From positions 29,872,329-29,936,328 of the forward strand of contig OU964922.1 in assembly GCA_918807975.1 (NCBI GenBank): a stretch of 64,000 bases of DNA, written 5' to 3'. A program made the position numbers and the translations under genes. This stretch comes from Aplidium turbinatum (lineage: Eukaryota; Chordata; Ascidiacea; Aplousobranchia; Polyclinidae). This document shows positions 45,166 to 56,831 of the stretch, piece after piece; the first letter of the stretch is position 1, and each line of letters starts with the position of its first letter. Under the pieces are notes generated by a model. It had not been told where the DNA came from. It saw only the letters and a program-made list of their open reading frames with translations, and did no database searches.

Positions 45166-46461
45166 GGGGACAACCCTTTTTACCACTAGTTTCCAACACG
45201 TTTTGTTCCCACAAACCTCACTAAAATACATAACACCCTGCTCAATTATTCAATGGGTCATTCCATATCAACTCAGCCACCCATGTATATGGCACCTCTC
45301 AGATTTTGCTAAAAAGTTGTCATACTATACCTTAGGCTACCAAACGAAAGAATCCTAAGTTTTAGATCAATATCTCAAACGGTTTTCACGTGGCGGCCAT
45401 TTGAATTTGGGGCGCTACCCTCGTTTTTGACTTGGGGGGGCAGCGAATAGCAATTTCAGCCATTTTCAGAGCCCCATAACTTTTATTGTAATTGTGGTAG
45501 AAGACTAAAAATTGCTGTGCTAGTTCATCATAAACTATATATACTACACAATTCAATAGTAACAAACAACATCTCTTGATGCATAAGTGTTAGGTGGGTC
45601 ATCAAAATCCTGTTTTTTTGCCCCGCATAAGTGATTTTTTCAATTTTCAAATGCTTCTACCACCGAAACCAATCAAAATATTTCTCTAAAACCTAATTAT
45701 TTGTAATATTTGGAAACTTTTCTTCTACCAACTTGAATTTGGGAGTTGTGGTGCCATTAACAGAGATCTTATTGGAGTCTAAAAACCCTATCAGGCAGAA
45801 ATGGCCCTTTTTTACCCCTATGTTTAAGGCCCCAAATGACCGCGTGGGCATTTTATGGTCATGCTGAAATTTATACCAGACAAACACATACATTTATTCT
45901 TTCATTTCATGAAATAAAATCTTTGAATATCAAACTCCTTCACTATAAATTTTATGTTTTTAAAATGTAACATTTTGGTCATTTTTCGCAAATAATCTCA
46001 AGTCCTTAATGTAGGTCAGAGAAAATTCAACAATGACTTATCATGAAAACAGTGAAAATAAGTAGGCACTATGCTTAGTGATCATAAACATTGGAATGTT
46101 GACACTGTTGACCTTTAATTTATGTTCAAAATGATGCTTTCACCTCTTCTCACCCATGAAAAAGTACCCACCTGCAATCAATAAGCTATTATATAGAGAT
46201 AAAATTGTAGGAAAATGATCTATCCGTTTTCAGTTTGCACTATAATTCTGCATTATGTAAAATGCTTAGCTCAAATCAGTGTTCCAATTGTGCGGTTGTT
46301 GGTACACAACTCTCACCAAGCAGTGAACAATGCTGAGGGTTCTGTAGATGGGTCCATTTAGGAGTATTTTTTTAGGTAGATTTCCAATTTGGCAAAAATT
46401 TCTATTCACCTGATTTTGTTTTTAAGATATTTATGATTTTTAATTTGTCATACCTAATCCA

Positions 46462-47646
46462 ATGTTACAGGCTACAGCACAAAATAAAAGGGAATGCATG
46501 ATCCATCTTTGTGACTCACCCTTGTTACCTCATCTAAAACAGTTTATCCCGAATCTGCACAAAGTAATCTATTTTAGCGATGGTGCAGCTTCACAATATA
46601 AATATTATAAGAACTTCACCAACCTGTGCTATCACAAACGTGACTTTGGTATTTCTGCTGAATGGCACTTTTTTGCCACTTCGCATGGGAAAAGCCCATG
46701 TGACGGAATTGGAGGCACTGTCAAGCGTCTTACAGCACGTGCAAGTCTTCAGGCCCCCAGTGCAAACCATATTTTGACACCATTACAGATGTTTGAATGG
46801 GCAACAACAAACATCAAAAACATTCAGTTTTTCTTCATTAGTGCAGACGATGTTATAAAAATAAAGAAGAGTATCGTCGTCGACGTCGTGTGAGCCTCTG
46901 GGGCCGAGGGTCTATCCATTTACCACCCCAGATTCACAATGTTTCCGGACTACACTGGAAGGCTACTAGAGAGCAGCCAGTCTTTGGTTTCATCATCCAT
47001 GATACGCAGACCTTCCACTCTGTTAGGTGGCTTGAAAATGGAGCAGTCATTGATGATGTGGTCTGCGGTCTGTTCCTCGGCACCACATTCACAGGAGGAG
47101 GAAGAGGCCATTCCCCATTGGTGCATGGTTGAGAAGAGTATGAATTGGAGAGATGTTATGCCTCGACAAAAACTATTAGGGGAACACGTTCACACCATTG
47201 CTTTATTCCAATTTCCATTAATATGGTACGAATGAAAAGAATGTCACAAGATTGAATAATATTCACTGACATCAGTGCAGAACAAATCTGTGATGCAAAA
47301 CATTTGGATGAAAAACGCTTGCTTTCAGATCAATCAAAAATCTCAAGTCTGTTCCAACCAGGAATATGCATTGCCTGTATCTATGATGATGATTGGTTCA
47401 TTGGAAATATTATTGACTGTTCAGATAAACATGGTGGATGTTTTCGTTAAATTCATAAAGCGTGTAAACAACATTTTGATGTGGCTGCCAGACCAAAGAC
47501 AAATGCCTTGTTGGGTGCCATTCCAACATATAATTTGTTGTGTTGGTGTACCAGAAACCTACAGACACAGTGCTCGAAAATACAAACTTAACCAAAAAGA
47601 TTATGAAAATGTTCTGACACCACTTCCACAGTTTCTTAGACAATAG
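46462..47646 (+). pseudogene. Transposase-like gene with SDGAASQYK and DGIGGTVKR motifs
   Basis: The first frame (46462-46893) reads VIYFSDGAASQYKYYKNFTN, AEWHFFATSHGKSPCDGIGG and TVKRLTARASLQAP. After a 283-bp LINE insertion it resumes near 47178 with GTRSHHCFIPISINMV. The last frames include ICIACIYDDDWFIGNI and MPCWVPFQHIICCVGVPETY. Proteins with these blocks occur widely in animals as uncharacterised or transposase-like, as I recall. The Asp in SDGAASQ and the Asp in CDGIGG would suit a DDE fold. There are several breaks. Confidence 0.75.
46893..47175 (-). mobile_element. LINE 3' fragment inserted in the transposase-like gene
   Basis: On the minus strand: MHQWGMASSSSCECGAEEQT, ADHIINDCSIFKPPN, then DDETKDWLLSS. 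This is the C-terminal CxC...H...C zinc-knuckle tail of LINE reverse-transcriptase proteins. The tail region reads CACACGACGTCGACGACGAT. It is a severely 5'-truncated copy. Confidence 0.8.
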
Positions 47647-47790
47647 ATGATATTCAAACTCAACTGAGCTGATTTGAGCTACCGTATGCATTTTACATAA
47701 TGCAGAATTATAGTGCAAACTGAAAACAATTTAATTTTTGAACATGACTTATTCATTTTCCTACAATTTTATCTCCACATCATAGCTTAA

Positions 47791-48616
47791 TAGGGTGTGC
47801 CACTTTGTAACTTTTTTTTCATAACCAAGGTCTCAACCCATTTTGGGGTTCCTTTTAGGACCAAAAACTATCCCAAAAATAGATCAGAAAGAAAGAGAAG
47901 AGATCTATGTTCGTTTGCTTCTTCCTCGGTAATTATATTGAGTTGAACAAACTGAAGAGAATACATCATATCCCCATGACATGATAGCCCCTGTGATCAA
48001 AAGCATTGGTGCAGTGAGCCATGCACGATGGATGGCCAAATTACTGTGTGAGTTAAAGCTTGCTCTGTATTCTCTTCAGTTTGTTCAACTCAATATAATT
48101 ACTGAGGAAGAAGCAAACGAACATAGATCTCTTTCCTTGTTTTTGATATTATTTTATGTTCCTGCATGGATAACAGCACCTGATCCATTTGATGCTCCAT
48201 ATAACGATCTCCTTAAAACTCTTCTTCAACTTAAGAAAAAGAATGATCTTCCAGAATCTTTTTCAAAGTTCATTGCAGCAATGATAAACCGTCTTATGCA
48301 ACATCTGTGGTATCTTAGTGAACCATTTGTATTTTTGGTATTGTTTTCTGCATTATCGTCTGTGCAAGAAAAGGAAAAATGTCGTAAAGCATTGCTAAAA
48401 TATAAACCGGCTTCTGAATCATCGTTGAAAAACTTGGGAAAATTAGTCACACCTGCAGAAATGACAATGTCATCTAACATGAATAACTTGTTTGGACCAG
48501 ATTCTTGGCTTCCCAAAAATTTTTAGGATAGTTTTTGGTCCTAAAAGGAACCCCAAAATGGGTTGAGACCTTGTTTATGAAAAAAAAGTTACAAAGTGGC
48601 ACACTGGCACACCCTA
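47791..48616 (+). mobile_element. TAGGGTG-ended transposon, member 2, fold-back
   Basis: Target copies TAGCTTAA (47783-47790) and TAGCTTAT (48617-48624). The ends are TAGGGTGTGCCAC and the inverse. The left arm (47791-47965) is an inverted copy of the right part (48068-48143 joined to 48520-48616), so both ends derive from the same terminus and even repeat a coding stretch. Confidence 0.85.
47981..48526 (+). pseudogene. TAGGGTG-family transposase-like fragment
   Basis: An open frame of 181 codons: VSHARWMAKLLCELKLALYS, ITAPDPFDAPYNDLLKTL, MQHLWYLSEPFVFLVLFSAL. It shares the ARWMA and HLWY(L/I)SE blocks with the gene at 13970-16210. Only the central part is present. The N-terminal part and the NDFAERGVAL region are gone, so it cannot encode a full transposase. 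Confidence 0.75.
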
Positions 48617-49984
48617 TAGCTTATTGATTGCAGGTGGGTACTTTTTCATGGGTGAGAAGAGGTGAAAGCATCATTTTGAACATAAATTAAAGGTCAGCAG
48701 TGTCAGCATTCCAATGTTTATGATCACTAAGCATAGTGCCTACTTATTTTCACTGTTTTCATGATAAATCATTGTTGAATTTTCTCTGACCTACATTAAG
48801 GACTTGAGATTATTTGCGAAAAATGACCAAAATGTTACATTTTAAAAACATAAAATTTATAGTGAAGGAGTTTGATACTCAAAGATTTTATTTCATGAAA
48901 TGAAAGAATAAATGTATGTGTTTGTCTGGTGTAAATTTCAGCATGACCATAAAATGCCCACGCGGTCATTTGGGGCTCTAAACATAGGGGTAAAAAAGGG
49001 CCATTTCTGCCTGATAGGGTTTTCAGACCCCCATAAGATCTCTATTAATGGCACCACAACTCCCAAATTCAAGTTGGTAGAAGAAAAGTTTCCAAATATT
49101 ACAAATAATTAGGTTTTAGAGAAATATTTTGATTGGTTTCGGTGGTAGAAGCATTTGAAAATTGAAAAAATCACTTATGCGGGGCAAAAAAACAGGATTT
49201 TGATGACCCACCTAACACTTATGCATCAAGAGATGTTGTTTGTTACTATTGAACTGTGTAGTATAGTTTATGATGAACTAGCACAGCAATTTTTAGTCTT
49301 CTACCACAATTACAATAAAAGTTATGGGGCTCTGAAAATGGCTGAAATTGCTATTCGCTGCCCCCCCAAGTCAAAAACAAGGGTAGCGCCTGAAATTCAA
49401 ATGGCCGCCATGGGAAAACCGTTTGAGATATTGATCTAAAACTTAGGATTCTTTCGTTTGGTAGCCTAAGGCATAGTATGACAACTTTTCAGCAAAATCT
49501 GAGAGGTACCATATACAAGATATCTTCATATTGGCTGTTTTGATATGGAATGACCCTCTTGTAACATTTACATAATTTTCAGTCGTCCTACTTTACCCCT
49601 AGGTGGGCTTAACATTGATCATAATATCTGTTTGCTATGCTTCATAATGCAAACTTGTGATCGGTCCAAAGTTACCCCACAGCTGGGGTAAGTTTGGACA
49701 GTCAGAAATTTAAAAAAATAAACAAACTCACCAATTGCTTCAGTTTATTTTTCAATCCACATGAGATCTATAGTTACCTTCTTAACATTCAAACACATAA
49801 TTGCTTGGAAAACCTACATTACATTGAAAAAAATACCAGTAATGCCCAAAAATTGTCCAAAGTAACCCCGGTTGACGGTAGATGTTTTTCATAAATTTTT
49901 CAGCTGCTAATGACGAACACAAACTCTATCCTGATATTGGGATCAAATACCGCAAAAGCAGTTTGCAGCTATTGTGGTGTCTAT

Positions 49985-51376
49985 TAGGGTGGAGTGAAAA
50001 AAACTTTTTCTGTCATATTAATGAAGAGGGGTGTTAAAAGGGTGTCATAAGGTCTAATATTGACTTTAAAATTATTTTTTTGACGTGGCACCCAAAATCG
50101 AGCGTGCCACCCAGCCCCATGGGTCACGCAAAGGTGAAAATCCACGAAAACAGCGTAACTTTTTTTTATAATGCTCCTAGAAAGCTGGGAGTAGGCTTAA
50201 AAGTTGCAGAACAGCTATGTTCCTATATGCTCTAAAAGAACATTTTGTTCTAAATGCATCTATTGAGCAGATATTCCAAAAAAACGTATTTTTTCCATTT
50301 TTGGGGGCAAATTTAGATGAAATTGCATTTATTTGATACTTAAATACATTTTTTTACTACACTTTGTTCATTTATTTTGGGTGTTATTATGGAGTCTACA
50401 TATTTGGACAGATGGGAACCTTGGCTATTTTAATTGAATAGCTATGGTTGGTTACCTATGACGGTAGTTTGTTGGTAGGTAGGCCTACTATACCATACCG
50501 TCCTTAGCATTAGCATATTGTAGCGGACTTAATGAAGCAAGCGAATACTATCTTTTAATTTGATATTGTTATACATTCATCAACATTATAGAGAGTTACT
50601 TACAAATTGAACAGGATATTTAGAACAGCACATATCTAGGTATTTAAATTAAAATAGAAAATGCACAATCAAACCATAGCTAAGCCACAATTCGACTGAC
50701 CTGCCACCATCCCCAGTCCACAATCGAACAATTGTTCAATCTGCAGGAAGTTTAATTTAAAGCAACAGTAGTCAGCTTCGAGGAAATACATGCATATAAA
50801 ACAATTGTACAGTAAAACCATAAAAAGTGTTACAAGAATAGTAGGTATTCAAATAATCATAATATTAGTCCATTAAGAAGCAAAATGTTTCTTGGTGTCG
50901 AAGCGTTTCATTAAACACCGAGAGTTAATTTTTTGCTTGATCAATCCGTCACGTCTTTCATAGCCAGCAACTGAAGACGATGCCTCGGTAACAAGTTTAA
51001 TGTGCCTTTCAACAGCTTGACTATGACATGGATGACACAATGGGGTGGATCTTACTTCTTCAAGCTGAACATTATTCAAGTGTGTGATTGCCGGATGTTT
51101 AGAGATGTCAGCCACGTTTAAATTGACCATTTTAAAATATTCTTTTGCTTTGAAGTTTAGATTTGGCACCAAGAATCGTCGCACATCAACATTATCGTTG
51201 CTTGATTCGTTTTCACCATCTGATTGATCAACAAATCCACCTTCAAAATCACCCATATCTATATTTTCAATTGTGTAATTCGATAAACAACCTCTAATTG
51301 ATAGAATCTTCTGTCTTCTGTCTGTCTTACTGTCTATGTTTCTTTATGTAATTATTTTGATAACCAGAAAATTTAA
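49985..51376 (-). mobile_element. TAGGGTG-ended transposon, member 3, 3' part
   Basis: Starts TAGGGTGGAGTGAAAA at the left. The C-terminal part of the same transposase family follows on the minus strand (50873-51256). To the right it is interrupted by the Mutator-like element. No right terminus was found. Confidence 0.6.
50873..51256 (-). pseudogene. C-terminal part of a TAGGGTG-family transposase
   Basis: A 127-codon frame: PLCHPCHSQAVERHIKLVTE, ASSSVAGYERRDGLIKQKIN and RCLMKRFDTKKHF. It recalls the CHTQAVERxVKLVTEAS tail that follows the NDxAERGVAL region in the same uncharacterised animal family. The frame is open, but the upstream protein is missing, so I call it a fragment. Confidence 0.65.
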
Positions 51377-51599
51377 GTGCAAGTATAGAATCCGCCACCC
51401 TGGTCAACATGACGTCACAAAACGGACGCAACTACTACATAAGGGGTTAAAAAAAAGGATGCTGAAAAGCGGCGGAATGAAGGTGATAAAGTGACATAAA
51501 ATTTACCAAATTGCATCAATTCAACTAAAAATTTACCCAATTAAACTTTAAAAATAAAAATATGAAACATTTACAACTAAATGTGTTGTAGCAATCTAA

Positions 51600-53100
51600 T
51601 TTCTGCTCGCATTTTAATTTTTACAATAAAAGTACCAATCTAATGCAACTGCAAAGATTATATCTTATCTAGAAAACGAGCAATCGTTTTTCAAACTTAA
51701 CCGCCAAGCGAGCTTTTTTTCAATGCATTGTAAAGGCAAATCGATCCTGATTCAGTATACGCCACCCCTGTTTGCTGTGATCGGTAAATAGTGCTTCAAC
51801 TAAACTTGCTGTGTAGTTTTCTTGTTTTTGCTTGGATTTTAACAATTTTGCCATTGTTGGAAAGCACGATTACATATCTACCCAAATCAATTAAATGCAA
51901 GCACAAAGTAAGTACCGTAGCCTACTAGATTTATTTTGTGATAACTTAAACTTCACCAAATTGTACCGATTCTCAGCAATTTAATTTTTACAATAAAATC
52001 ATTAATTTTTTACAAATTAAAAGAGTATGTCTTACTTTATTTACCTGAAAAGTTTCAGGTTTATATCTCATCTACCATACGAGCAATCGTCGTTCAAACT
52101 TAACCGCCCAGTTTAGTGGAAGCACTATTTACCGATCACAGCAAGCAGGGGGTGGCGTATACTGAATAAGGATCGATTCGCCTATACATTGCATTGGAAA
52201 AAAGTGTCGCCGAGCGGCGACGTTTGAACGACGATTGCCAGTTTTGTAGATAAGGTATCAACTTGAAACTTTTCATGTGCATAAAGCAAGACATGTTCTT
52301 TTAATTTGCAAAGATTTAATGATTTCATTGCAAAAATTAAGTTTCTGAGAATTGCTACAATTTCGTGAAGTTTAAGTTGTCACAAGATAAAGTTAGTACT
52401 TTATGCTTGCATTTAATTGATTCGGATAGATATATAATTGTACTTTCCAACGATGGCAAAATTGTTAAAATCCGAGCAGAAATGAGAAAGCTACAGCACT
52501 TTCAGTGGAAGGACTATTTAACGATCACTGCAAACAGGGGTGGCTTATACTGAATAAGGATCGATTCGCCTATACAATGCATTGGAAAAAAGCTTCGCTG
52601 GGAGGTTAAGTTTGAACAATGATTGCTCGTTTGGTAGATGACATATAAATCTGAAACTTTTCAGGTGCATAAAGCAAGACATACTCTTTCAATTTGCAAA
52701 GGATTAATGATTTTATTGTAAAAATTAAATTGCTGAGAATCGGTACAAGTTGGTGAACTTTAAGTTATTACAAGATAAAGATAGTACTTGTTCTGGATTT
52801 GTAGCCAATTGTTTTGTGTAGATGTATGAATTGTATGATCTTGCTTTCCAACGATGGCAAAATTGTTAAAATCCGAGCAGAAACGAGAAAACTACAGCAA
52901 GTTTAGTAGAAGCACTATTTACCGATCACTGCAAACAGGGGTGGCGTGGCTTATACTGAATAATAATCGATTCGCCTTTACAATGCATTGGAAAAAAGTG
53001 TCGCCCAGCGGCTACGTTTGAACAACGATTGCCTGTTTTGTAGATAAGATATACATAAACCTGAAACTTTCCACATGCATAAAGCAAGACATACTCTTTG
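51600..53100. repeat. Repeated and inverted modules inside the Mutator-like element
   Basis: About four versions of a module with GCGTATACTGAATAAGGATC, CAATGCATTGGAAAAAAG and AACGATTGCTCGTTT-like words, some inverted (51650-51800 against 52130-52220, 52500-52640 and 52900-53050). The period is near 0.4 kb. The frames over it have no motif. Confidence 0.7.
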
Positions 53101-53634
53101 CGGGTCTGCTACTATTCGACTAGTCCGATTCGGCTAGTTCCCTATTCGGCGAGAGCCCTTTTCGGCGAGTGCCCTATTCGGCGAGTTTTTGAAATTTTTA
53201 AAAGGAAATTATCGGGTATCGTAGCCTAATTGCAATTGCCGTTTTTACATCGTTTTAACGTCGCTAAACGTTGAAATCGTGCAGAAAGGAATAAAAATAA
53301 AATGTTTGAACTATTAATTAAATTAAAATTCGTCATGTCAGTTCAGTTGTTTTTATTTCTGACCATCATATGAAAAACAATACACGTCAACATAGCAAAG
53401 GTAGAAGCGACAATTCACGTCAACATAGCAAAGGTGTAGAAAAAGGTAGAAGTGACAAAACGCGAACGTTAAAACGTGCTTGTGACCGAAGTAAGTTATT
53501 GAGTTGAAAGAAATTTGGCAAGGTTGCATCACCTTCAAAAAAATTTGAAATATGAAGGAAAAATAAAACAAAGAAAATGTTACAAAAAAAATAATGTTTA
53601 TGTCTATAAGTTAGTACTTTTGAATAGTTAAAAT

Positions 53635-54903
53635 CATAGGCGCCTAACTATTTTTTTGGCCGTGGGGGCGAAAGCGTGTTTCATCAGCAGCAACGTAAAT
53701 TCAGCGAAATGTCACGCAGATGGATGACGTAATTATGTCGTCACACTAGGATTGCTTTTATTGCCACACTCGGAGTTATCGCTACGTTCGACCTACCGTT
53801 AATTATTATAAACAAAGCTCGACCAAAACACATGCTATGCGTCTGCGTTGGCTAGCGGTTGATGGACTGCGACTCTTTAAGCTAAGCGCAACATAAAGTT
53901 TAGCAACGAACTAGATTTATTAGCATGAAACAAGAGACGAAAAGGTTTACTAAAAGGTATATAATACTGTAAATGGAATGAAAATACTAACTTGATCATA
54001 TGCTTGAAAATATACCTGTTGAAAGCAAAATCATTCATGTTTACATCAATTCAACAGCACGTCACCTTTAATAAATTTAAAAGTTGCTGACATCCGTAAA
54101 CAGCCTTTGAAAAATAGTTACAGAGAGACGTTTGATTAAGTTTTCGACTTGACATTGCTCCCTTTTCACTACAATATCGCAACTTATGGCTGACCAGCTT
54201 TCAAGTTTCAATTCGCTGTAATACGCTCGTTTCCGTGTTGCAGATGAAACAAAAGATGCGCATATTCCCCGCCTTTGATCGGGTTTCTATGGCAACGGAC
54301 GTGTGTGCGCCATGCAGTTTGCGCGAGTCCGTTGTTGTATTGATTATGCCGCTTGTGCGACTGTGGGCAGTGCGGTTTGTACCAGCCCTTGTTACGTTGG
54401 TTAGTGGTAACCTCGGGCCGAGACTTCAAGTTCATTTTCACAGCAACCGATTCACTGCCGCGACAATTCTCTGCAGAGGTTTCGACTTTCGAAAGCGACA
54501 GGAGGCTGTTTGCAAGCGCATTAAGTTAAACGCACGCTGCGTCAACGTAGCAAATTATGTTGTTTTTGGGTGCATTCAACATCTGATGACATTGAATCGA
54601 CGCAAAATGGTAGATTTTTGCTATGTCACAGGCAGCAAAATCTGTCATTTTTACATTGATTCAACGTCTGCAGACGTTAAATCAACGTAAAAATGACAGA
54701 TTTTTTTGTCTGGGGTGGGATTGTAGCATCGCTACTCGTTCTAGTGATTATTTACTGCGAAGCTGTTGCGGTTTGTATTTAAAAATGTTTTCCTGCTGCC
54801 GATCGCTAGTTCATCTATTGTTTTATGTATCAATGCCGCATAAAAAGTTGCTCCCACGCGGAAATATGCGTGGGGGCCTGGCCCCACGGCTTAGGCGCCT
54901 ATG
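53635..54903. mobile_element. hAT element (CATAGGCGCC family), copy 1
   Basis: Ends CATAGGCGCCTAAC and the inverse TTAGGCGCCTATG. The target duplication GTTAAAAT is exact (53627-53634 and 54904-54911). It is 1269 bp and related, inverted, to 56832-58656. The 151-codon frame at 54235 has no supported homology. Confidence 0.92.
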
Positions 54904-55000
54904 GTTAAAATGATTAGTTTGGATCAACAAATGTGTGACCTACACTCCTACAGCTTAGATTGAAAGGAAATTATCGGGTAGGCTACCGTAGCCTAGTTAT

Positions 55001-55358
55001 ACCGACCAGCAAAAATTTGTTCCAAGAACCCAGTTAGCCAAAAATTTGTTCCAAGAACCTAGTTAGAAACATTCACAGAAGCCCTACGATACGTTGCATT
55101 TTTAAGATAATGTATTCAGACGTTGAATCAATGTACAAATGAAATGTTATGCTAAATGGGTTCTTGGAACAAATCGTAGGGCTTCTGTGAATGTTTCTCA
55201 GTTTCAAAGTATCCTAGTCAGCAAAAGCTCCCTTTTCTACACGATTTCAACGTTTAGCGACGTTAACACGATAGGCCACACATTTGTTTAGCCTTTTCAT
55301 TCTGTTACTACAATGTAAAAATGAACTGTGTTCTTGGAACAATTTTTTGCTGGTCGGG
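55001..55358. repeat. Inner palindrome at the centre of the 53-56 kb element
   Basis: Ends CCGACCAGCAAAAATTTGTT and the inverse. A second pair of arms lies within (CATTCACAGAAGCCCTACG and its inverse), with a short ATTCAGACGTTGAATCAATG dyad near the middle. Confidence 0.75.
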
Positions 55359-56699
55359 ATAACTAGGCTACGGTACCCGATAATTTCCTTTCAATCCAAG
55401 CTGTAGGCCACACATTTGTTGGTCCAAACTAATCATTTTAACTATTCAAAAGTACTAACTTATAGACATAACATGATCTATTTTTTTTTTTTTTTGTAAC
55501 ATTTTCTTTGTTTTATTTTTCCTTCATATCTTAAATTTTTCTGAAAGTGTTGCGACCGTGCCAAATTTCTTTCAACTCAATAACTTACTTCGGTCACAAG
55601 CACGTTTTAACGTTCGCGTTTTGTCGCTTCTACCTTTGCTATGTTGACGTGTATTGTTTTTCATATGATGGTCAGAAATAAAAACAACTAAACTGACATG
55701 ACGAATTTTAATTTAATAGTTCAAACATTTTATTTTTATTCCTTTCTGCACGATTTCAACGTTTAGCGACGTTAAAACGATGTAAAAACGGCAATTATAA
55801 TTAGGCTACGGTACCCGATAATTTCCTTTCAAAAATTTCAAAACCTCGCCGAATAGGGCACTTGCCGAAAAGGGCTCTCGCCGAATAGGGAACTCGCCGA
55901 ATCGGACTAGTCGAATCGGACTCGCCGAATAGTAGCAGACCCCAGTAGAGTAGTACTTTCACCAATTTAATTATAAGGCCTTCTTGCATAAATGAGTTTT
56001 AGTGTAGTATACACAAAGTGACATTACTTGATTTTTGTGTACTGTGCAATATCCACTGCGTTTTCAGTTTATTCTTGGAAATTACTGCACAATCACATCC
56101 TTAAGTCCTAATTTAAAGTTTGTTGTAAGTGCCTTGTAGTGTTTTTGTAAATTTTTTTAATTTTCCAATAAAAACTGGACAAATATGATGCTCTGGGTTT
56201 TTTTATGGTTTTTTTTGGGTTTTTTAAGTGGGTTTTATTAAAAAAACCACCCGGGTTTTTTTGGGTCGGGTAAAATACCAACAACCCTGGTACTTTTATT
56301 GTAAAAATTAACATGCGAGCAGAAATTACATAGCTACAACACATTTAGTTGCAAATGTTTCATATTTTTATTTTTAAAGTTTAATTGGGTAAATTTTTAG
56401 TTGAATTGATGCAATTTGGTAAATTTTATGTCATTCTAGGTAGTTATATTCAACACTCGACATCGGTTTAATGTTTTTATTGTAAAAACACAGTAAAATT
56501 GTCAAAAAATCCATATCCATTCCGCTTTATCACCTTCATTCTGCCGTTTTTCAGCATCCTTTTTTTCACCCCTTATGTAGTAGTTGCGTCCGTTTTGTGA
56601 CGTCATGTTGACCAGGGTGGCGGATTCTATACTTGCACCAAAATTTAATTCAAAAAGCGTAGGCCTATTGTGAATTTTTATGGATTATTTTTGTCAATC

Positions 56700-56820
56700 T
56701 ATCTAAGCCAGGTCTGTGTCTTATTTCATTGATGATGATAATTATGTGTCTGATCTGATACAGACGTTGCCGATCATGGTCTTCCAAATTTCTCTGTCAT
56801 TTACTATCCATTCAAAATTG
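56700..56820 (-). mobile_element. LINE 3' fragment
   Basis: On the minus strand it reads NFEWIVNDREIWKTMIGNVC, then IRSDT and a stop, followed by a TTATCATCATC triplet tail. This resembles the last residues of an RTE-like or related LINE (DRxxW). It is very short. Confidence 0.55.
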
Positions 56821-56831
56821 GTAGTTTTGAT

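Larger units (their letters stand above)
45255..49556 (+). mobile_element. DNA transposon with about 1-kb terminal inverted repeats
   Basis: The left arm (45255-46260) and right arm (about 47690-47790 plus 48617-49556) are near-identical inverses. Both end GGGTCATTCCATATCAA. The right arm is split by the 826-bp element at 47791-48616. A transposase-like gene lies between the arms. No convincing target duplication is visible (flanks TATTCAAT and TCTTGTAA). The 66-codon frames at 45693-45893 (minus) and 48912-49112 (plus) are the same arm sequence read twice and are probably not genes. Confidence 0.88.
44297..49878 (+). mobile_element. Pogo-like element, outer shell of a nest
   Basis: TA copies at 44295-44296 and 49879-49880. 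The ends are CCGTCAACTGGGGTTACTTT and the inverse of CCGTCAACCGGGGTTACTTT. The word GTAACTTTGGACA recurs inside both ends. It contains the start of a pogo-type transposase and a 4.3-kb insertion (45255-49556). Confidence 0.9.
53102..55942. mobile_element. Palindromic element with about 0.6-kb arms
   Basis: Ends GGGTCTGCTACTATTCG and its inverse, followed by repeated TATTCGGCGAG words. Arms 53102-53634 plus 54904-54995, and 55365-55942, are inverses. The left arm is split by a hAT (53635-54903). The target duplication is not clear. Confidence 0.75.
51377..56639. mobile_element. Mutator-like element with 9-bp target duplication
   Basis: The ends are GTGCAAGTATAGAATCCGCC and its inverse. The 9-bp target copies AAAATTTAA are exact (51368-51376 and 56640-56648). 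The arms match for at least about 230 bp, through AACTACTACATAAGGGGT and TTACCCAATTAAACTTTAAA. Long arms with 9-bp targets suggest a MULE. No transposase was recognised. It holds repeat modules and another palindromic element. Confidence 0.82.

Noticed and set aside
45693-49112. Conserved 66-codon gene present twice (45693-45893 minus, 48912-49112 plus)
   Set aside because: The two frames are the same stretch of the long inverted repeat, so their similarity follows from the repeat.
45255-49556. Polinton because of the long terminal inverted repeats
   Set aside because: Too short, and no polymerase, integrase, ATPase or capsid gene is visible. The enclosed gene is transposase-like.
54235-54690. 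151-codon open frame
   Set aside because: It lies in a non-autonomous hAT, and the inverted sibling copy (57093-57287) does not keep the frame.
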